64,000 nucleotides of DNA from Stygiolobus sp037389425 (GTDB taxonomy: Archaea; Thermoproteota; Thermoprotei_A; Sulfolobales; Sulfolobaceae): contig NZ_JBBHKR010000042.1 in assembly GCF_037389425.1 (NCBI RefSeq), forward strand, positions 146,881 to 210,880, written 5' to 3'. Below are positions 27,730 to 35,980 of this stretch, piece by piece. How positions within the stretch are numbered: the first letter of the stretch is position 1; each line of letters begins with the position of its first letter. A program made the translations under genes and the position numbers. Under the pieces are notes generated by a model. The model had not been told where the DNA came from, did no database searches, and saw only the letters and a program-made list of their open reading frames with translations.

Positions 27730-29517
27730 GTGAGAAGATATTACTATAGCGGTGACCTATCAATTATCTTCTTAGTAATTTCGGTAATAACCGGTTTTGT
27801 AGGCTCGCTTTTCATGTTATTCATTTCTCCCTTCCTAGTCGGTAGGTTCATTGCCCTAGGGCTTTTTGTAGACGATATTATATCAGCACTCTTTATGACG
27901 AGGACTGAATTAAGAAGAGCAGCTATGATAATTTTGTTAGGTGCTGTTGTGTCTACGGTCTTATACTCTATACTTGATCTAGATAGTAATCCGTACCTGC
28001 TCGTTCTATTAGTATTTCCGGCTCTCGGCGTTATCATAAGTTCCACACAAAGTGTGTTAAAAGGAGCCATAGTTCTAAGCGCAATAACAGTACTTTTCTC
28101 TTTTGCAGAATTCCTCGCATTTTTAGTGAACATTTTTGGACTTTCGATAATTAACTATACAGTCTTTCCTCTAACTTGGAGTGGGCTGTTCATTTTAGCT
28201 AGTCTACATCCTCTTCGAGAGAAAAGCTACATAGGCCACCCAAAAATCGGAAATAAGAAGAAGAGTGGAAGTAAGAAGGGAAGTACGAAGCCAAGGATAC
28301 TAAAGACTATAACTTTTGTAATAAACCCTCCAGATGCCCAAGTCATTGTTAACATTAACAATAAACCCCACTTGGTTAAAGGTAGCATTAAGATTAATTC
28401 GGACTCCCCCGTAAAGTGGTATGTAGAAAACGTTAAACTTCCTAACGGTGTTCTCCTAATTCCCGAGATAAGGGAAGGTATTGCAAATCCCTCAGACGTG
28501 GTAAAAATCAATATGATCCCCATAGACCTAAAGAACTGGGATCCCAACTATTGGGTAAACAAAAACCTTTACAACTACAAGGTACTCGATGTAGTGGGGA
28601 CCGGTGGAAACTCTTATGTATTAAAAGCAGAATTGAATGGAAAATATTACGCTATAAAGATACCTAAAATGTCTGATCAGACTTTTACTTCGTATTCCCC
28701 ACTTTCCTCCTTTTTAGACTTTGCGGCTGAAGCGTCTAACTTGATAAATTTGAGCAAAGACGATAGGTTGGTAAAACTTTATGCAATTAACGTAGATTCA
28801 AACGTTGTTGAAAATATTGAAAAAGGTGACGTGGAAGCTTACCTTAACTCTCCCCCCATGATCGTTATGGAGTACTTAGAGGGAGGTACTTTGATGGACT
28901 TAATGAAAAACCCCAACTTATTTAACAGCAGGTACTGGAAATATATTGTTTACGTTATAATAAAAGAGGCAATTTTAGCCTTAAACTATATTCACTCTCA
29001 AGGTTACGTCCATCTGGATATTAAGCCGCAAAACATTTTCTTTTCTAGAAAATTAAATGGAGGAGGTGAACAAGTTTATAATCTACTTAAGAGTTCAAAA
29101 GGAGTGATTAAACTAGGAGACTTGGGTAGTGCGGTGAGAGTAGGTGGAAAGATCAAACAGATCACCGTGGAATATGCCCCACCAGAACAGCTTGAGTTCT
29201 CGATTGGGGGAATTGGCGCAGATCCCCGAATAGATGTGTTCTCTTTAGGAATGACCATGTATGTGGCATTAACTGGATATAATAATAGACCTGATATAAA
29301 AGTCCTGAGCGATGCAGTAGACCTATATAATCAAGGAAAAATAAGGGAGGCATTAACATATGTTCATAACGCAAAAAGATTGTTGTCATATAACTGGATA
29401 AATATAAACGCAGAACCCGATGTTCAGGCGATTTTAAGGAGGGCATTATCACCAGACCCTCTAAATAGACCTTCATTAGACGAGTTTGTCTCCGTGTTGA
29501 TTAGGTATATAGTTTAA
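27730..29517 (+). CDS. Membrane Ser/Thr protein kinase
   Basis: 595 residues, GTG start. The first 165 residues carry four or five membrane helices, then a basic linker, a PEGA-like beta domain (TFVINPPDAQVIVNINN) and the kinase domain from about residue 285. Kinase signatures: GTGGNSYVLKAE glycine loop, YAIKIPK with the catalytic Lys, MIVMEYLEGGTLMDLM hinge, VHLDIKPQNIFF (HxD with Leu in place of Arg), LGDLGSAV (DLG), YAPPEQ and DVFSLGMTMY. It looks active and cytoplasm-facing, with the membrane part at the N-terminus, the reverse of bacterial PknB. Confidence 0.9.
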   Translation: MRRYYYSGDLSIIFLVISVITGFVGSLFMLFISPFLVGRFIALGLFVDDIISALFMTRTELRRAAMIILLGAVVSTVLYSILDLDSNPYLLVLLVFPALGVIISSTQSVLKGAIVLSAITVLFSFAEFLAFLVNIFGLSIINYTVFPLTWSGLFILASLHPLREKSYIGHPKIGNKKKSGSKKGSTKPRILKTITFVINPPDAQVIVNINNKPHLVKGSIKINSDSPVKWYVENVKLPNGVLLIPEIREGIANPSDVVKINMIPIDLKNWDPNYWVNKNLYNYKVLDVVGTGGNSYVLKAELNGKYYAIKIPKMSDQTFTSYSPLSSFLDFAAEASNLINLSKDDRLVKLYAINVDSNVVENIEKGDVEAYLNSPPMIVMEYLEGGTLMDLMKNPNLFNSRYWKYIVYVIIKEAILALNYIHSQGYVHLDIKPQNIFFSRKLNGGGEQVYNLLKSSKGVIKLGDLGSAVRVGGKIKQITVEYAPPEQLEFSIGGIGADPRIDVFSLGMTMYVALTGYNNRPDIKVLSDAVDLYNQGKIREALTYVHNAKRLLSYNWININAEPDVQAILRRALSPDPLNRPSLDEFVSVLIRYIV

Positions 29518-29611
29518 ATCGAGTTTAAATTATCATCACAGTAGATTATACTTTCATAATTAAAATTATATATTAAGTATATTTTATAAAATTTTAAACT
29601 AATGTTATACT

Positions 29612-29892
29612 ATGTTAAAAGGAAATTACAATTCAATTGCGGATATTTTAAGAGTATTAGACACCAAGGAAGTCAACAGATTTTATTGGATTATAACGAT
29701 ATTGGTAGCTATAGGAGGATATTCTCAGCTTTAGATATTATTGCATTAGTATTTGTAATAATGTTCGTTCCTGAGACTAAGGAAATGTCTCCCGAGGAGG
29801 TAGTTAGAATGTTCGAAATATTGCCGTTAAGTAAGATGAGGCGCGGAAAGGAGATAGTAATGGGAGAGAATAAGCAGGTAAAGGCTAAGTGA
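29612..29892 (+). pseudogene. MFS transporter pseudogene, internally deleted
   Basis: From ATG 29612 the frame gives an MFS sugar-porter-like N-terminus (LRVLDTKEVNRFYWIITILV then AIGGY) and stops at 29734. In another frame, from about 29720, the sequence continues as the last helix and tail of the same family (SALDIIALVFVIMFVPETKE, where PETKxxSxEE is the sugar-porter end motif) to the stop at 29892. About 380 central residues are missing, with a frame change at the join near 29720-29728. It is a deletion remnant, not a 96-residue gene. Confidence 0.72.
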
Positions 29893-29896
29893 TCTT

Positions 29897-31102
29897 CTAG
29901 CTGAGTTGGGACAGAAGACCTAGTATAAATATAAAGGTAATACTACTCCAATAGACCACGTTTTGAAATGAGTTGTTTTTATATTCTCCCATAATTCTTG
30001 GATTATTTGCAAGAATTCCCATAACTAAGGCGGGACCTAGAAGGATTATTACGAAAAGTGAGAGCAAGTTTAATACTACATTTCCTAACATATCTTTTGG
30101 GACTAGTAAAGTTACTAATAGTGCCGGAACACTTTCTATCAAGTATAACTTATATGACTTATTTCTAGGAATTCCAAGGGCTTCTGCAGTACCCCATGCA
30201 CTCCCTAGAGATATTACGACTAAAGCTAGAAAACCGGCTCCCAGTAAGCCTAACCCGAAGAAATAAGGGGAATAAGACCCTGCTATCGAGGAAAACACCC
30301 TAGCTAAGTCGCTAGGTGAATAAATGTTCGTAGAATCGGGTATCCCAGTTGAAGCCATTTCAACCATTACCATTAAGAACTCCGTAATTACGCTACCGAT
30401 AATCGTCTCTATTCTCATAAACTTAAGCGCAAGTTTCCTCTCAAAACCTTCCAATGAAGCCAACTTTTCTGCAGTGGCTGAAGCTTGAAAGAACAACATG
30501 AACGGCATTATTACTGCCCCTGCGTTAGCAGCCAGAAAAAAGAAATAGTTTGGAGTAGGTTCGAAATAAAAGATAGAGCATGATGGTTCTACTCCTCTGA
30601 CGGCTAGTGTTAAAGCAAAACCTAATATTAGTGTAGTGGATATGGCTATTAGGATTTTTTCCGTCACTATATATTTTCTCTTTATGATAATCAACAAGTG
30701 AAGGATAAATGCTATAGGAATACCTATAATTAGTGGTACTCCTAGCATAGACATACCTATACCTATCCCTATATATTCTACAATATACGTGATTATGTCC
30801 GTTAAAAACATGGGTAATGCTATGAATATTGAAATCTTTTTATTGTAGTTCTCTCTTACCAGTTCACCTAAGCCTTTCCCAGTAGCTATGCCTATTCTTC
30901 CAGAGACCTCCTGAATTATGAAAAGAGGTACGGAAAGCAAAAGGAGGAACCATACAAATTTATAACCGTAGGATATTCCAGTCTCTACAGCGCCAATAGT
31001 ACTACTTGCGTCCATGTCAGCCATCATCACCAACCAAGCTGGTCCGAAGAACTTCAGGAAGTTTATAAAATTACGACTTGTCGTAATTGATTTACGACCC
31101 AT
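29897..31102 (-). CDS. NRAMP-family divalent metal transporter (atypical)
   Basis: 401 residues from ATG 31102, with about 11 membrane helices. The GPAWLVMMADMDASSTIGAV region is NRAMP helix 1, but the canonical DPGN is replaced by DMDA; helix 6 has IMPFMLFFQASA, keeping the metal-binding Met but changing the usual MPH. It probably imports Mn2+ or Fe2+ with protons, with altered selectivity. The start is chosen because TTTTTATT lies 22-29 bases upstream; ATG 31153 would place the promoter inside the gene. Two palindromes cover the start. Confidence 0.85.
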   Translation of the reverse strand: MGRKSITTSRNFINFLKFFGPAWLVMMADMDASSTIGAVETGISYGYKFVWFLLLLSVPLFIIQEVSGRIGIATGKGLGELVRENYNKKISIFIALPMFLTDIITYIVEYIGIGIGMSMLGVPLIIGIPIAFILHLLIIIKRKYIVTEKILIAISTTLILGFALTLAVRGVEPSCSIFYFEPTPNYFFFLAANAGAVIMPFMLFFQASATAEKLASLEGFERKLALKFMRIETIIGSVITEFLMVMVEMASTGIPDSTNIYSPSDLARVFSSIAGSYSPYFFGLGLLGAGFLALVVISLGSAWGTAEALGIPRNKSYKLYLIESVPALLVTLLVPKDMLGNVVLNLLSLFVIILLGPALVMGILANNPRIMGEYKNNSFQNVVYWSSITFIFILGLLSQLS

Positions 31103-31107
31103 CGTAA
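31071..31107 (-). promoter_or_regulatory. Paired palindromic operator at the NRAMP transporter start
   Basis: TTACGACTTGTCGTAA (31071-31086) and TTACGACCCATCGTAA (31092-31107) are two near-identical palindromes whose centres are exactly 21 bases apart, two turns of the helix. They span the likely start site at 31102 and the first codons, downstream of the TATA-like element at about 31124-31131. A repressor here would block initiation. A metal-dependent regulator such as the DtxR-type protein at 4171 is a candidate. Confidence 0.65.
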
Positions 31108-31239
31108 GTAAATTAATTCTAGGAATAAAAAGTTTTGTCGATATGTTAAACAACTAGTCTAAAAAGAGTTACAAGGGTTAGAAGATGAACCAAGAATATA
31201 GAAGTGAAAAAGAGATATTTATCTAGATTCAATATAAAT

Positions 31240-31566
31240 TCAAATCCCAGCTTCCTTCTTTAACTGATTTAACTTCTCTATGTCTGCTAATATATCTTTT
31301 AATTTGTCTGATAATTCAGGCATTGATTTCATCTGATCTACTAACTGTAGTAGTTGATCCCAAACCTCTTTCATGAAGACTTGAGGATAGTATCTGTGTA
31401 ACGTCATTATCGACAATACTACACTAAGTTTCCTGGCTATCCCCTTCTGGCTTAATAATGCTTCGTTCTCGGCCAGAAGAGTATTAAGATTGTCTATCAA
31501 ATCCATAATGTAGGGTATCATGTCGTTAAATTGCCTCTCCCCAGGCTTCATGAGTTCCTCTGACAT
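31240..31566 (-). CDS. All-helical hypothetical protein (108 aa)
   Basis: 108 residues, charged, with long amphipathic helices (DMIPYIMDLIDNLNTLLAEN, then KDILADIEKLNQLKKEAG) and no cysteine or metal motif. No family recognised; the heptad-like Leu spacing and the DxLxxLLxx repeats recall the DUF1641 protein at 42722. It is the last of three minus-strand genes with OsmC and the 148-residue protein, at the left end of the sulfur island. Confidence 0.65.
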   Translation of the reverse strand: MSEELMKPGERQFNDMIPYIMDLIDNLNTLLAENEALLSQKGIARKLSVVLSIMTLHRYYPQVFMKEVWDQLLQLVDQMKSMPELSDKLKDILADIEKLNQLKKEAGI

Positions 31567-31599
31567 TTCGTATCACAAATTGATTTTATTAAAAAAGAT

Positions 31600-32010
31600 T
31601 TAAATTATTTTCCATTTAACATTGACTTTAATGCTTCTGGTGAGAGTATCTTTTAGAGGACACCTCCTCTCTGATTCATCTAAGACTTTCTGTAATAATT
31701 CCTTATTTTCGGCACTAACTTCTATTTCGTAATTTATCTCCAAGAAGCCCGGAGGAATATTAGGATCTCCTTGAAAGCCTTTAGGATCTAAAGTTCCTTC
31801 TATATACCCCTTTAAACTATTGAGCTTTAGGTTTTTCTCCCTTGCTATATAGTATACTGTTAACATTAAACAAGATAATGCTGATGATAGCAATATCTCC
31901 TCAGGCGTTGGATAATCTGAGCCTAAAAGCCCTATTTTCAGCTCTGTGTTATCGCTGGTAATTTTCACGTGGTCTCCTTCTAGCTCCCCTTCAGCTGTAA
32001 AGGTCATCAT
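31600..32010 (-). CDS. OsmC/Ohr-family protein
   Basis: 136 residues. The two family cysteines are in SALSCLMLTVYY and ERRCPLKDTL, and the EGELEGDHVKI and PTPEEILLSSA segments fit the fold. OsmC/Ohr proteins reduce organic hydroperoxides or act on persulfides and use lipoyl-type dithiols as reductants in Ohr. That makes it a sensible member of this lipoate and sulfur region. The ATG overlaps the stop of the upstream gene by four bases. Confidence 0.85.
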   Translation of the reverse strand: MMTFTAEGELEGDHVKITSDNTELKIGLLGSDYPTPEEILLSSALSCLMLTVYYIAREKNLKLNSLKGYIEGTLDPKGFQGDPNIPPGFLEINYEIEVSAENKELLQKVLDESERRCPLKDTLTRSIKVNVKWKII

Positions 32011-32453
32011 GATAGGATCCCCAAGTCCTTAAGTATAGCAAGGTCGATCGAGTAGTCCAAGTACATTTGAGTTTTTTCCTCAGGGGTTAAGGTTCTGCCG
32101 AGTGCTTCTTCCTGCTTCTCGATTTCTTGTGTTATTACGATGCTTATATTTACCTCAAGGGGCGGTTTATTGACCTTAAATGTATAGTAAATATTTACCA
32201 AGAGTTCGTACATTCTTTTTGACATATATAACACGTAATCATCAATTACAGGGATTAGCCTCCCTTCTTCCTCAATCATCTTTCCACGGAAGTAAGGTCT
32301 CCATGTTAGCATAGATTTTTTCACTGTTTCCCAAGAAGGGGGAAACCCCTTGTATTCGGAAGAATCAGGTACCTCTACTACCTTGTAAGTCTTTTCTCCT
32401 ATGTCTATCTCTCCAACGATCTCTAATTCAAGATTTCCAACTTTTACTTTCAT
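32007..32453 (-). CDS. Hypothetical protein coupled to OsmC (148 aa)
   Basis: 148 residues without membrane segments or cysteines. The N-terminal third is beta-rich (KVGNLELEIVGEIDIGEKTYKV is its start) and the remainder helical, with SKRMYELLVNIYYTFKVN. No family recognised. It starts about 40 bases from the divergent microprotein gene at 32495 and overlaps OsmC by four bases, so the three minus-strand genes form one operon. Confidence 0.68.
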   Translation of the reverse strand: MKVKVGNLELEIVGEIDIGEKTYKVVEVPDSSEYKGFPPSWETVKKSMLTWRPYFRGKMIEEEGRLIPVIDDYVLYMSKRMYELLVNIYYTFKVNKPPLEVNISIVITQEIEKQEEALGRTLTPEEKTQMYLDYSIDLAILKDLGILS

Positions 32454-32494
32454 AGGAGTAAAATTTTTTTCTTTTTTAATATAATTTATGATTG

Positions 32495-32635
32495 ATGGCT
32501 ATGATGGTTACGCAAGAAAAGGTTGAAGAAGAAAATCCTGCAATGGAGTGTTATAAACCGGAGGCTATGTGGAAATACATTACAGTAGAGGAGTGTTTTA
32601 GGGCTCATGGTGTGAACCCACAGAGGGCTAAATGA
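32495..32635 (+). CDS. 46-residue microprotein coupled to a CBS protein
   Basis: ATG 32495 to TGA 32635 encodes 46 residues: acidic start, then MECYKPEAMWKYITVEECFR and AHGVNPQRAK. The TGA overlaps the ATG of the CBS gene (ATGA) so translation is likely coupled. Two cysteines lie 19 residues apart. It was too short for a routine gene length cut-off, but its codon pattern, coupling and promoter position (T-rich TATA-like element at about 32465-32485) make it credible. Function unknown. Confidence 0.6.
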   Translation: MAMMVTQEKVEEENPAMECYKPEAMWKYITVEECFRAHGVNPQRAK

Positions 32636-33354
32636 TGTTAGTAAAAGACATAATGACTACTTCGGTAGTCAAGGTTTCGAAGGATACGACTACTGAAAAA
32701 GCTCTTCAAATAATGCTTGAAAATAACATAAGGAGGTTACTGGTTGACGAGGACGGAATAATAACAATTAGGGATTTAATATATAGCTGGAAAGATCTAA
32801 AGACCCCCGTTGAAAAAATAATGTCAAGAGACCTCCTTTTTATTACACCTACTTCTCCAATAAAAGAGGCTTGCAGGATAGTTACGTCCGAAGGTGTAGG
32901 CTCGTTAGTAGTTGGAGATGGTGCTAGAATAGTGGGAATAGTCACTGAGAGGGATCTAATCAGGCATTGTAAAGTTGAGTCTAACGCAAAAGTGGGGGAC
33001 ATAATGAATGTCGACCCAGTAATCGCTACACCAGATAGTGAGTTATCGGAGATAGTAGAGGTCATGAAATCCTACTGGAAGAGACACGCTGTAGTAGTGG
33101 ACGGTAAAAAGCCCGTAGGAGTGATCTCCGCTAAGGATATAGCTAGGGCATTACTAGCCAAGAAAACATTGAAGGGAGTGAAAGCTTACGATTTTATGTC
33201 AATAACCGTTTACAAAGTTACTCCCGACTCTAGTGCGGAAACAGCAAGGCTCTTAATGGCTGAAAAAAACATAGGCTTCTTACCAGTTGTAGATCCCGTT
33301 TCTCTCTTGGGAAGTCTAAGTGAAAGAGAATTATTAGCCGTTATGTCAATTTAA
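32632..33354 (+). CDS. CBS-domain protein (four CBS motifs)
   Basis: 240 residues forming two CBS pairs: LVKDIMTTSVVKVSKDTT, EKIMSRDLLFITPTSPIKEA with GVGSLVVGDGARIVGIVTER, KVGDIMNVDPVIATPDSELS with RHAVVVDGKKPVGVISAKDI, and AYDFMSITVYKVTPDSS. It probably senses adenine nucleotides. It begins at ATG 32632 (or the next ATG at 32635) overlapping the microprotein stop. It faces the lplA-like gene; its direct role in sulfur oxidation is unproven. Confidence 0.88.
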   Translation: MMLVKDIMTTSVVKVSKDTTTEKALQIMLENNIRRLLVDEDGIITIRDLIYSWKDLKTPVEKIMSRDLLFITPTSPIKEACRIVTSEGVGSLVVGDGARIVGIVTERDLIRHCKVESNAKVGDIMNVDPVIATPDSELSEIVEVMKSYWKRHAVVVDGKKPVGVISAKDIARALLAKKTLKGVKAYDFMSITVYKVTPDSSAETARLLMAEKNIGFLPVVDPVSLLGSLSERELLAVMSI

Positions 33355-33371
33355 TTTTTAATCTTTTTTAA

Positions 33372-34466
33372 TCATATTACTTCTTGGACTTCAGGTTTCC
33401 TAATTAGTTCCTCCATTGCGTTTATCAGGTCGTCGCTTGTAAACCCGAAAATTGCTGGTTTTTTCTCCTCAAACATTTTCCTTATTACCTCTTGATATTT
33501 GGTCACTTCCACACCCTTGAGCTTATCCTCTAACTCCTCAATGAACCCTTTAGGTGACATGACGAAGAAATCTCCAGATATCGATATTTCATCTATCTTC
33601 TTGTTCACTATTTTTACTGTTAACCTGATCAGTTTCCTTGCCTTATAGTCTACGTGACAGAGAGCTACAGTGTTGTTTATCTTAACACACCTTTCGGTCT
33701 TAAGCTCTGGATGTCTATTGTCCTTGTAGTATATCCACTCCTCGTTCATCTTTTCTCTTGCAAGTTTTTCCCATAACTGTATTTCCTCAGGTGTCAAAGT
33801 AGCGTCTTCGAATTTTATGTTAAGCCATTTTTCGAACTCCTCTTTTAACCTCTTATTTATCTCATCCCTTGGAGGAATATAACCGATTTCCTTCTCTACA
33901 CTAGTCAGCCATTCGCTCATTTCCTTTGCCATCTTATCCCTGAATTTCTCTGAAGGTACTTTTACGCACTTGCTGATCAGGTCTACATCGAGGTGTAGCA
34001 ATATATTGCCAGTGACTACTACCGCCTTATCGTAAGTCATAGCACCGTTCCCGCTTATCTTTTTTCCATTTACAACAATATCCTGATCTTTTAACTCAGC
34101 CTTTATACCATAAGACCTTAATACGTTCACTACGGGTGTTAGATATTTTTCGTAGAGAGCTTTTGGCGTACTCGGTGCTTCTTCAGCTCTCACTACTACA
34201 AAGTAGTCGTGTTCACCGGGTGTTATTACTACTGTGCCTCCTCCAAGGTCTCTCCTTATTACTGGTATTCCCATCTTCTTAGTGAACTCAAGGTTAACTT
34301 CTAACCATACTTCCTGATGAACTCCAACATTTACGAAGGGTTTATCGGCATAAAAAACAAGGAGTGTATCTTTTCCTCCCCTAGAGACGTAATCAGCTAC
34401 CGAGACAAAGGACGTAACCATGTGGTAGCCGTCTTGGGGAGGTAATACTATGAACCTCCAACTCAT
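33372..34466 (-). CDS. lplA: Lipoate-protein ligase-like protein (fused two-domain form)
   Basis: 364 residues: an LplA/BPL catalytic domain (residues 1-250) with PVIRRDLGGGTVVITPGEHD and the Lys-containing DIVVNGKKISGNGAMTYDKA, followed by an LplA C-terminal accessory domain (ISISGDFFVMSPKGFIEELE). It would attach lipoate or octanoate to a carrier Lys using ATP. It starts one base after the lbpA stop at 34468, so it is cotranscribed with its probable substrate. Three such ligases occur in the window. Confidence 0.86.
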   Translation of the reverse strand: MSWRFIVLPPQDGYHMVTSFVSVADYVSRGGKDTLLVFYADKPFVNVGVHQEVWLEVNLEFTKKMGIPVIRRDLGGGTVVITPGEHDYFVVVRAEEAPSTPKALYEKYLTPVVNVLRSYGIKAELKDQDIVVNGKKISGNGAMTYDKAVVVTGNILLHLDVDLISKCVKVPSEKFRDKMAKEMSEWLTSVEKEIGYIPPRDEINKRLKEEFEKWLNIKFEDATLTPEEIQLWEKLAREKMNEEWIYYKDNRHPELKTERCVKINNTVALCHVDYKARKLIRLTVKIVNKKIDEISISGDFFVMSPKGFIEELEDKLKGVEVTKYQEVIRKMFEEKKPAIFGFTSDDLINAMEELIRKPEVQEVI

Positions 34467-34467
34467 T

Positions 34468-34914
34468 TCACAGCCTCTTGCACTGCAATTTTTCGGAGTT
34501 TATCAACTCAGTTAGTTTGCTTACAGCAGCAGAGCCAGTAACTAACTGTTTTAACTCCTCGGGATTATTTATCCTCATCTTAACTAGCCAACCTTTGCCG
34601 TAAGGATCTTGATTAACGATCACTGGATTCTTCTCAACTTCTTGGTTTACGTCTATGATCTCTCCGGATACTGGAGCTGGTACTGGACCGGCCCACTTTC
34701 CGCTCTCCATAGTAGCAACTGGTTTACCTTTTTCAATTTTGGTGCCCTTCTTCTTTAGCCTGACTTTCACTACTTTTCCTGCCATGGTCTGGGCAAGGTC
34801 GGTTATACCTACAACAATTGTGTCTGTTCCTTCTTGTTTAGCCCAAACGGTGTTTTTTCCTTCAATATAATAAAGTAGGTTCTCAGGTATCTCACAGTTC
34901 GAAACATTTGCCAT
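34468..34914 (-). CDS. lbpA: Lipoate-binding protein LbpA (GcvH-like)
   Basis: 148 residues with the hybrid-barrel fold of glycine cleavage H protein. The lipoyl Lys is K73 in ATMESGKWAGPV, followed by APVSGEIIDVNQEV, and VGITDLAQTMAGKVVKV upstream. In sHdr sulfur oxidisers such proteins replace GcvH as sulfur carriers; no glycine cleavage genes are nearby. Unusual are single cysteines near both ends (C7 and about C145). It leads an operon with the ligase at 33372. Confidence 0.9.
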   Translation of the reverse strand: MANVSNCEIPENLLYYIEGKNTVWAKQEGTDTIVVGITDLAQTMAGKVVKVRLKKKGTKIEKGKPVATMESGKWAGPVPAPVSGEIIDVNQEVEKNPVIVNQDPYGKGWLVKMRINNPEELKQLVTGSAAVSKLTELINSEKLQCKRL

Positions 34915-35011
34915 TTAAGACCCTCTTTATTATCTTTCGTGGAAATAATAAAAATGTTTTGCTTTAGATAAAGGAAAAGTAATTTAAGTCAAAAATTGAT
35001 AAAAATTATCT

Positions 35012-35422
35012 TTATCTCACGACTCTATTGGTCTCAGCTTCAAATAATTTAGACACTTCTTGTAATTTCTTGAATTTCTTTTCGTCGTATTTTCCCTTGA
35101 TCTTGATTATCCAAGCTTCATATGGCTTCTCGTTTAATAGAGCAGGGTTTTTTACAACAGATTCGTTAACTTCAACTATCTCTCCCTCAACCGGAAGCCT
35201 GAACTTACCTACCCATTTTGCGGACTCTAACGTGAACACTACTGTTCTTGGATTAACCTTTTCTCCTTTACTCCTTGTAGACACTTCGAATATCTTACCC
35301 GCCATATATTGTCCTAGAGACGTTATACCTACCGTAATCACGTCACCTTCCGCTTTAATCCACACATGTTCCTCTGGGTAATAAAGTAGGTCTTCGGGGA
35401 ACTCAAAACCGTTTATATTCAT
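35012..35422 (-). CDS. lbpA: Second lipoate-binding protein LbpA (GcvH-like)
   Basis: 136 residues, paralogous to the one at 34468. The lipoyl Lys is K69 in FTLESAKWVGKF, with VGITSLGQYMAGKIFEV and LPVEGEIVEVNESVVKNPAL. It has no cysteine, unlike its paralogue, which suggests a different partner. It has its own promoter in the 51-base gap to the divergent HAD-like gene. It probably carries the lipoyl arm used by the sHdr complex. Confidence 0.9.
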   Translation of the reverse strand: MNINGFEFPEDLLYYPEEHVWIKAEGDVITVGITSLGQYMAGKIFEVSTRSKGEKVNPRTVVFTLESAKWVGKFRLPVEGEIVEVNESVVKNPALLNEKPYEAWIIKIKGKYDEKKFKKLQEVSKLFEAETNRVVR

Positions 35423-35473
35423 ACCAAAATAAAAACAAAAATATTAACTTATTAACTTTCATTAATACAAGTT

Positions 35474-35980
35474 ATGAACTTCGTCATATGGCTTGACGGG
35501 GTAGTTCTCAAAGTCGACTTGACAGATGTCTTGTATCGCAAGTATAAGGGAGAAAAAATAGAAGGGTTAGAGGTTACTACGGAAGTTTTCCCCGACTGGT
35601 ATCCCTTTTTAGAGAAGTTGAGGCAAAAAGTTAGTAATGATAAAATAGTATTTCTTTCCCCTTACGACAAAGAGACGACTAAGAAGGTTATGGAAAGTCT
35701 AGCCATTGCTAACTTTAGCTATGTAAGTAACGACGACGGAATAACTAAACCGAGCAAGATCCCCTATAAGGCATTGTTTAATATGACAAGATGGGATCCG
35801 ATGGAGACGATGACGATAGGTTCATCACCCCTAGACCTTTTATCGGCTAGGTTCTTCGACTCAAGGATAAAAGTGGCTTGTGTTAAAAGATTCCAAGACT
35901 GTTCAAGATATAGCCCTTATATAATGGCTGATAGTTTAGAAAAGTTATATGAGATTCTAATGAGGTTAAGAAAGCTATGA
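35474..35980 (+). CDS. HAD-superfamily-like protein with altered nucleophile
   Basis: 168 residues. The order NFVIWLDGVVLK, KIVFLSPYDKETTKKVME, GITKPSKIPYKALF and ETMTIGSSPLDLLSA matches HAD motifs I-IV. In motif I the first Asp position is Trp (IWLDGV where DxDGT is usual), so the phosphoaspartate nucleophile appears lost. It may be a non-catalytic HAD or a different reaction type. It is divergent from lbpA and its stop overlaps the convergent queC by six bases. Confidence 0.7.
   Translation: MNFVIWLDGVVLKVDLTDVLYRKYKGEKIEGLEVTTEVFPDWYPFLEKLRQKVSNDKIVFLSPYDKETTKKVMESLAIANFSYVSNDDGITKPSKIPYKALFNMTRWDPMETMTIGSSPLDLLSARFFDSRIKVACVKRFQDCSRYSPYIMADSLEKLYEILMRLRKL

Noticed and set aside
29602..29892. 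An intact 96-residue gene
   Set aside because: Its first 35 residues are out-of-frame sequence of an MFS N-terminus; only the tail is a real transporter end, so it is treated as part of a pseudogene.
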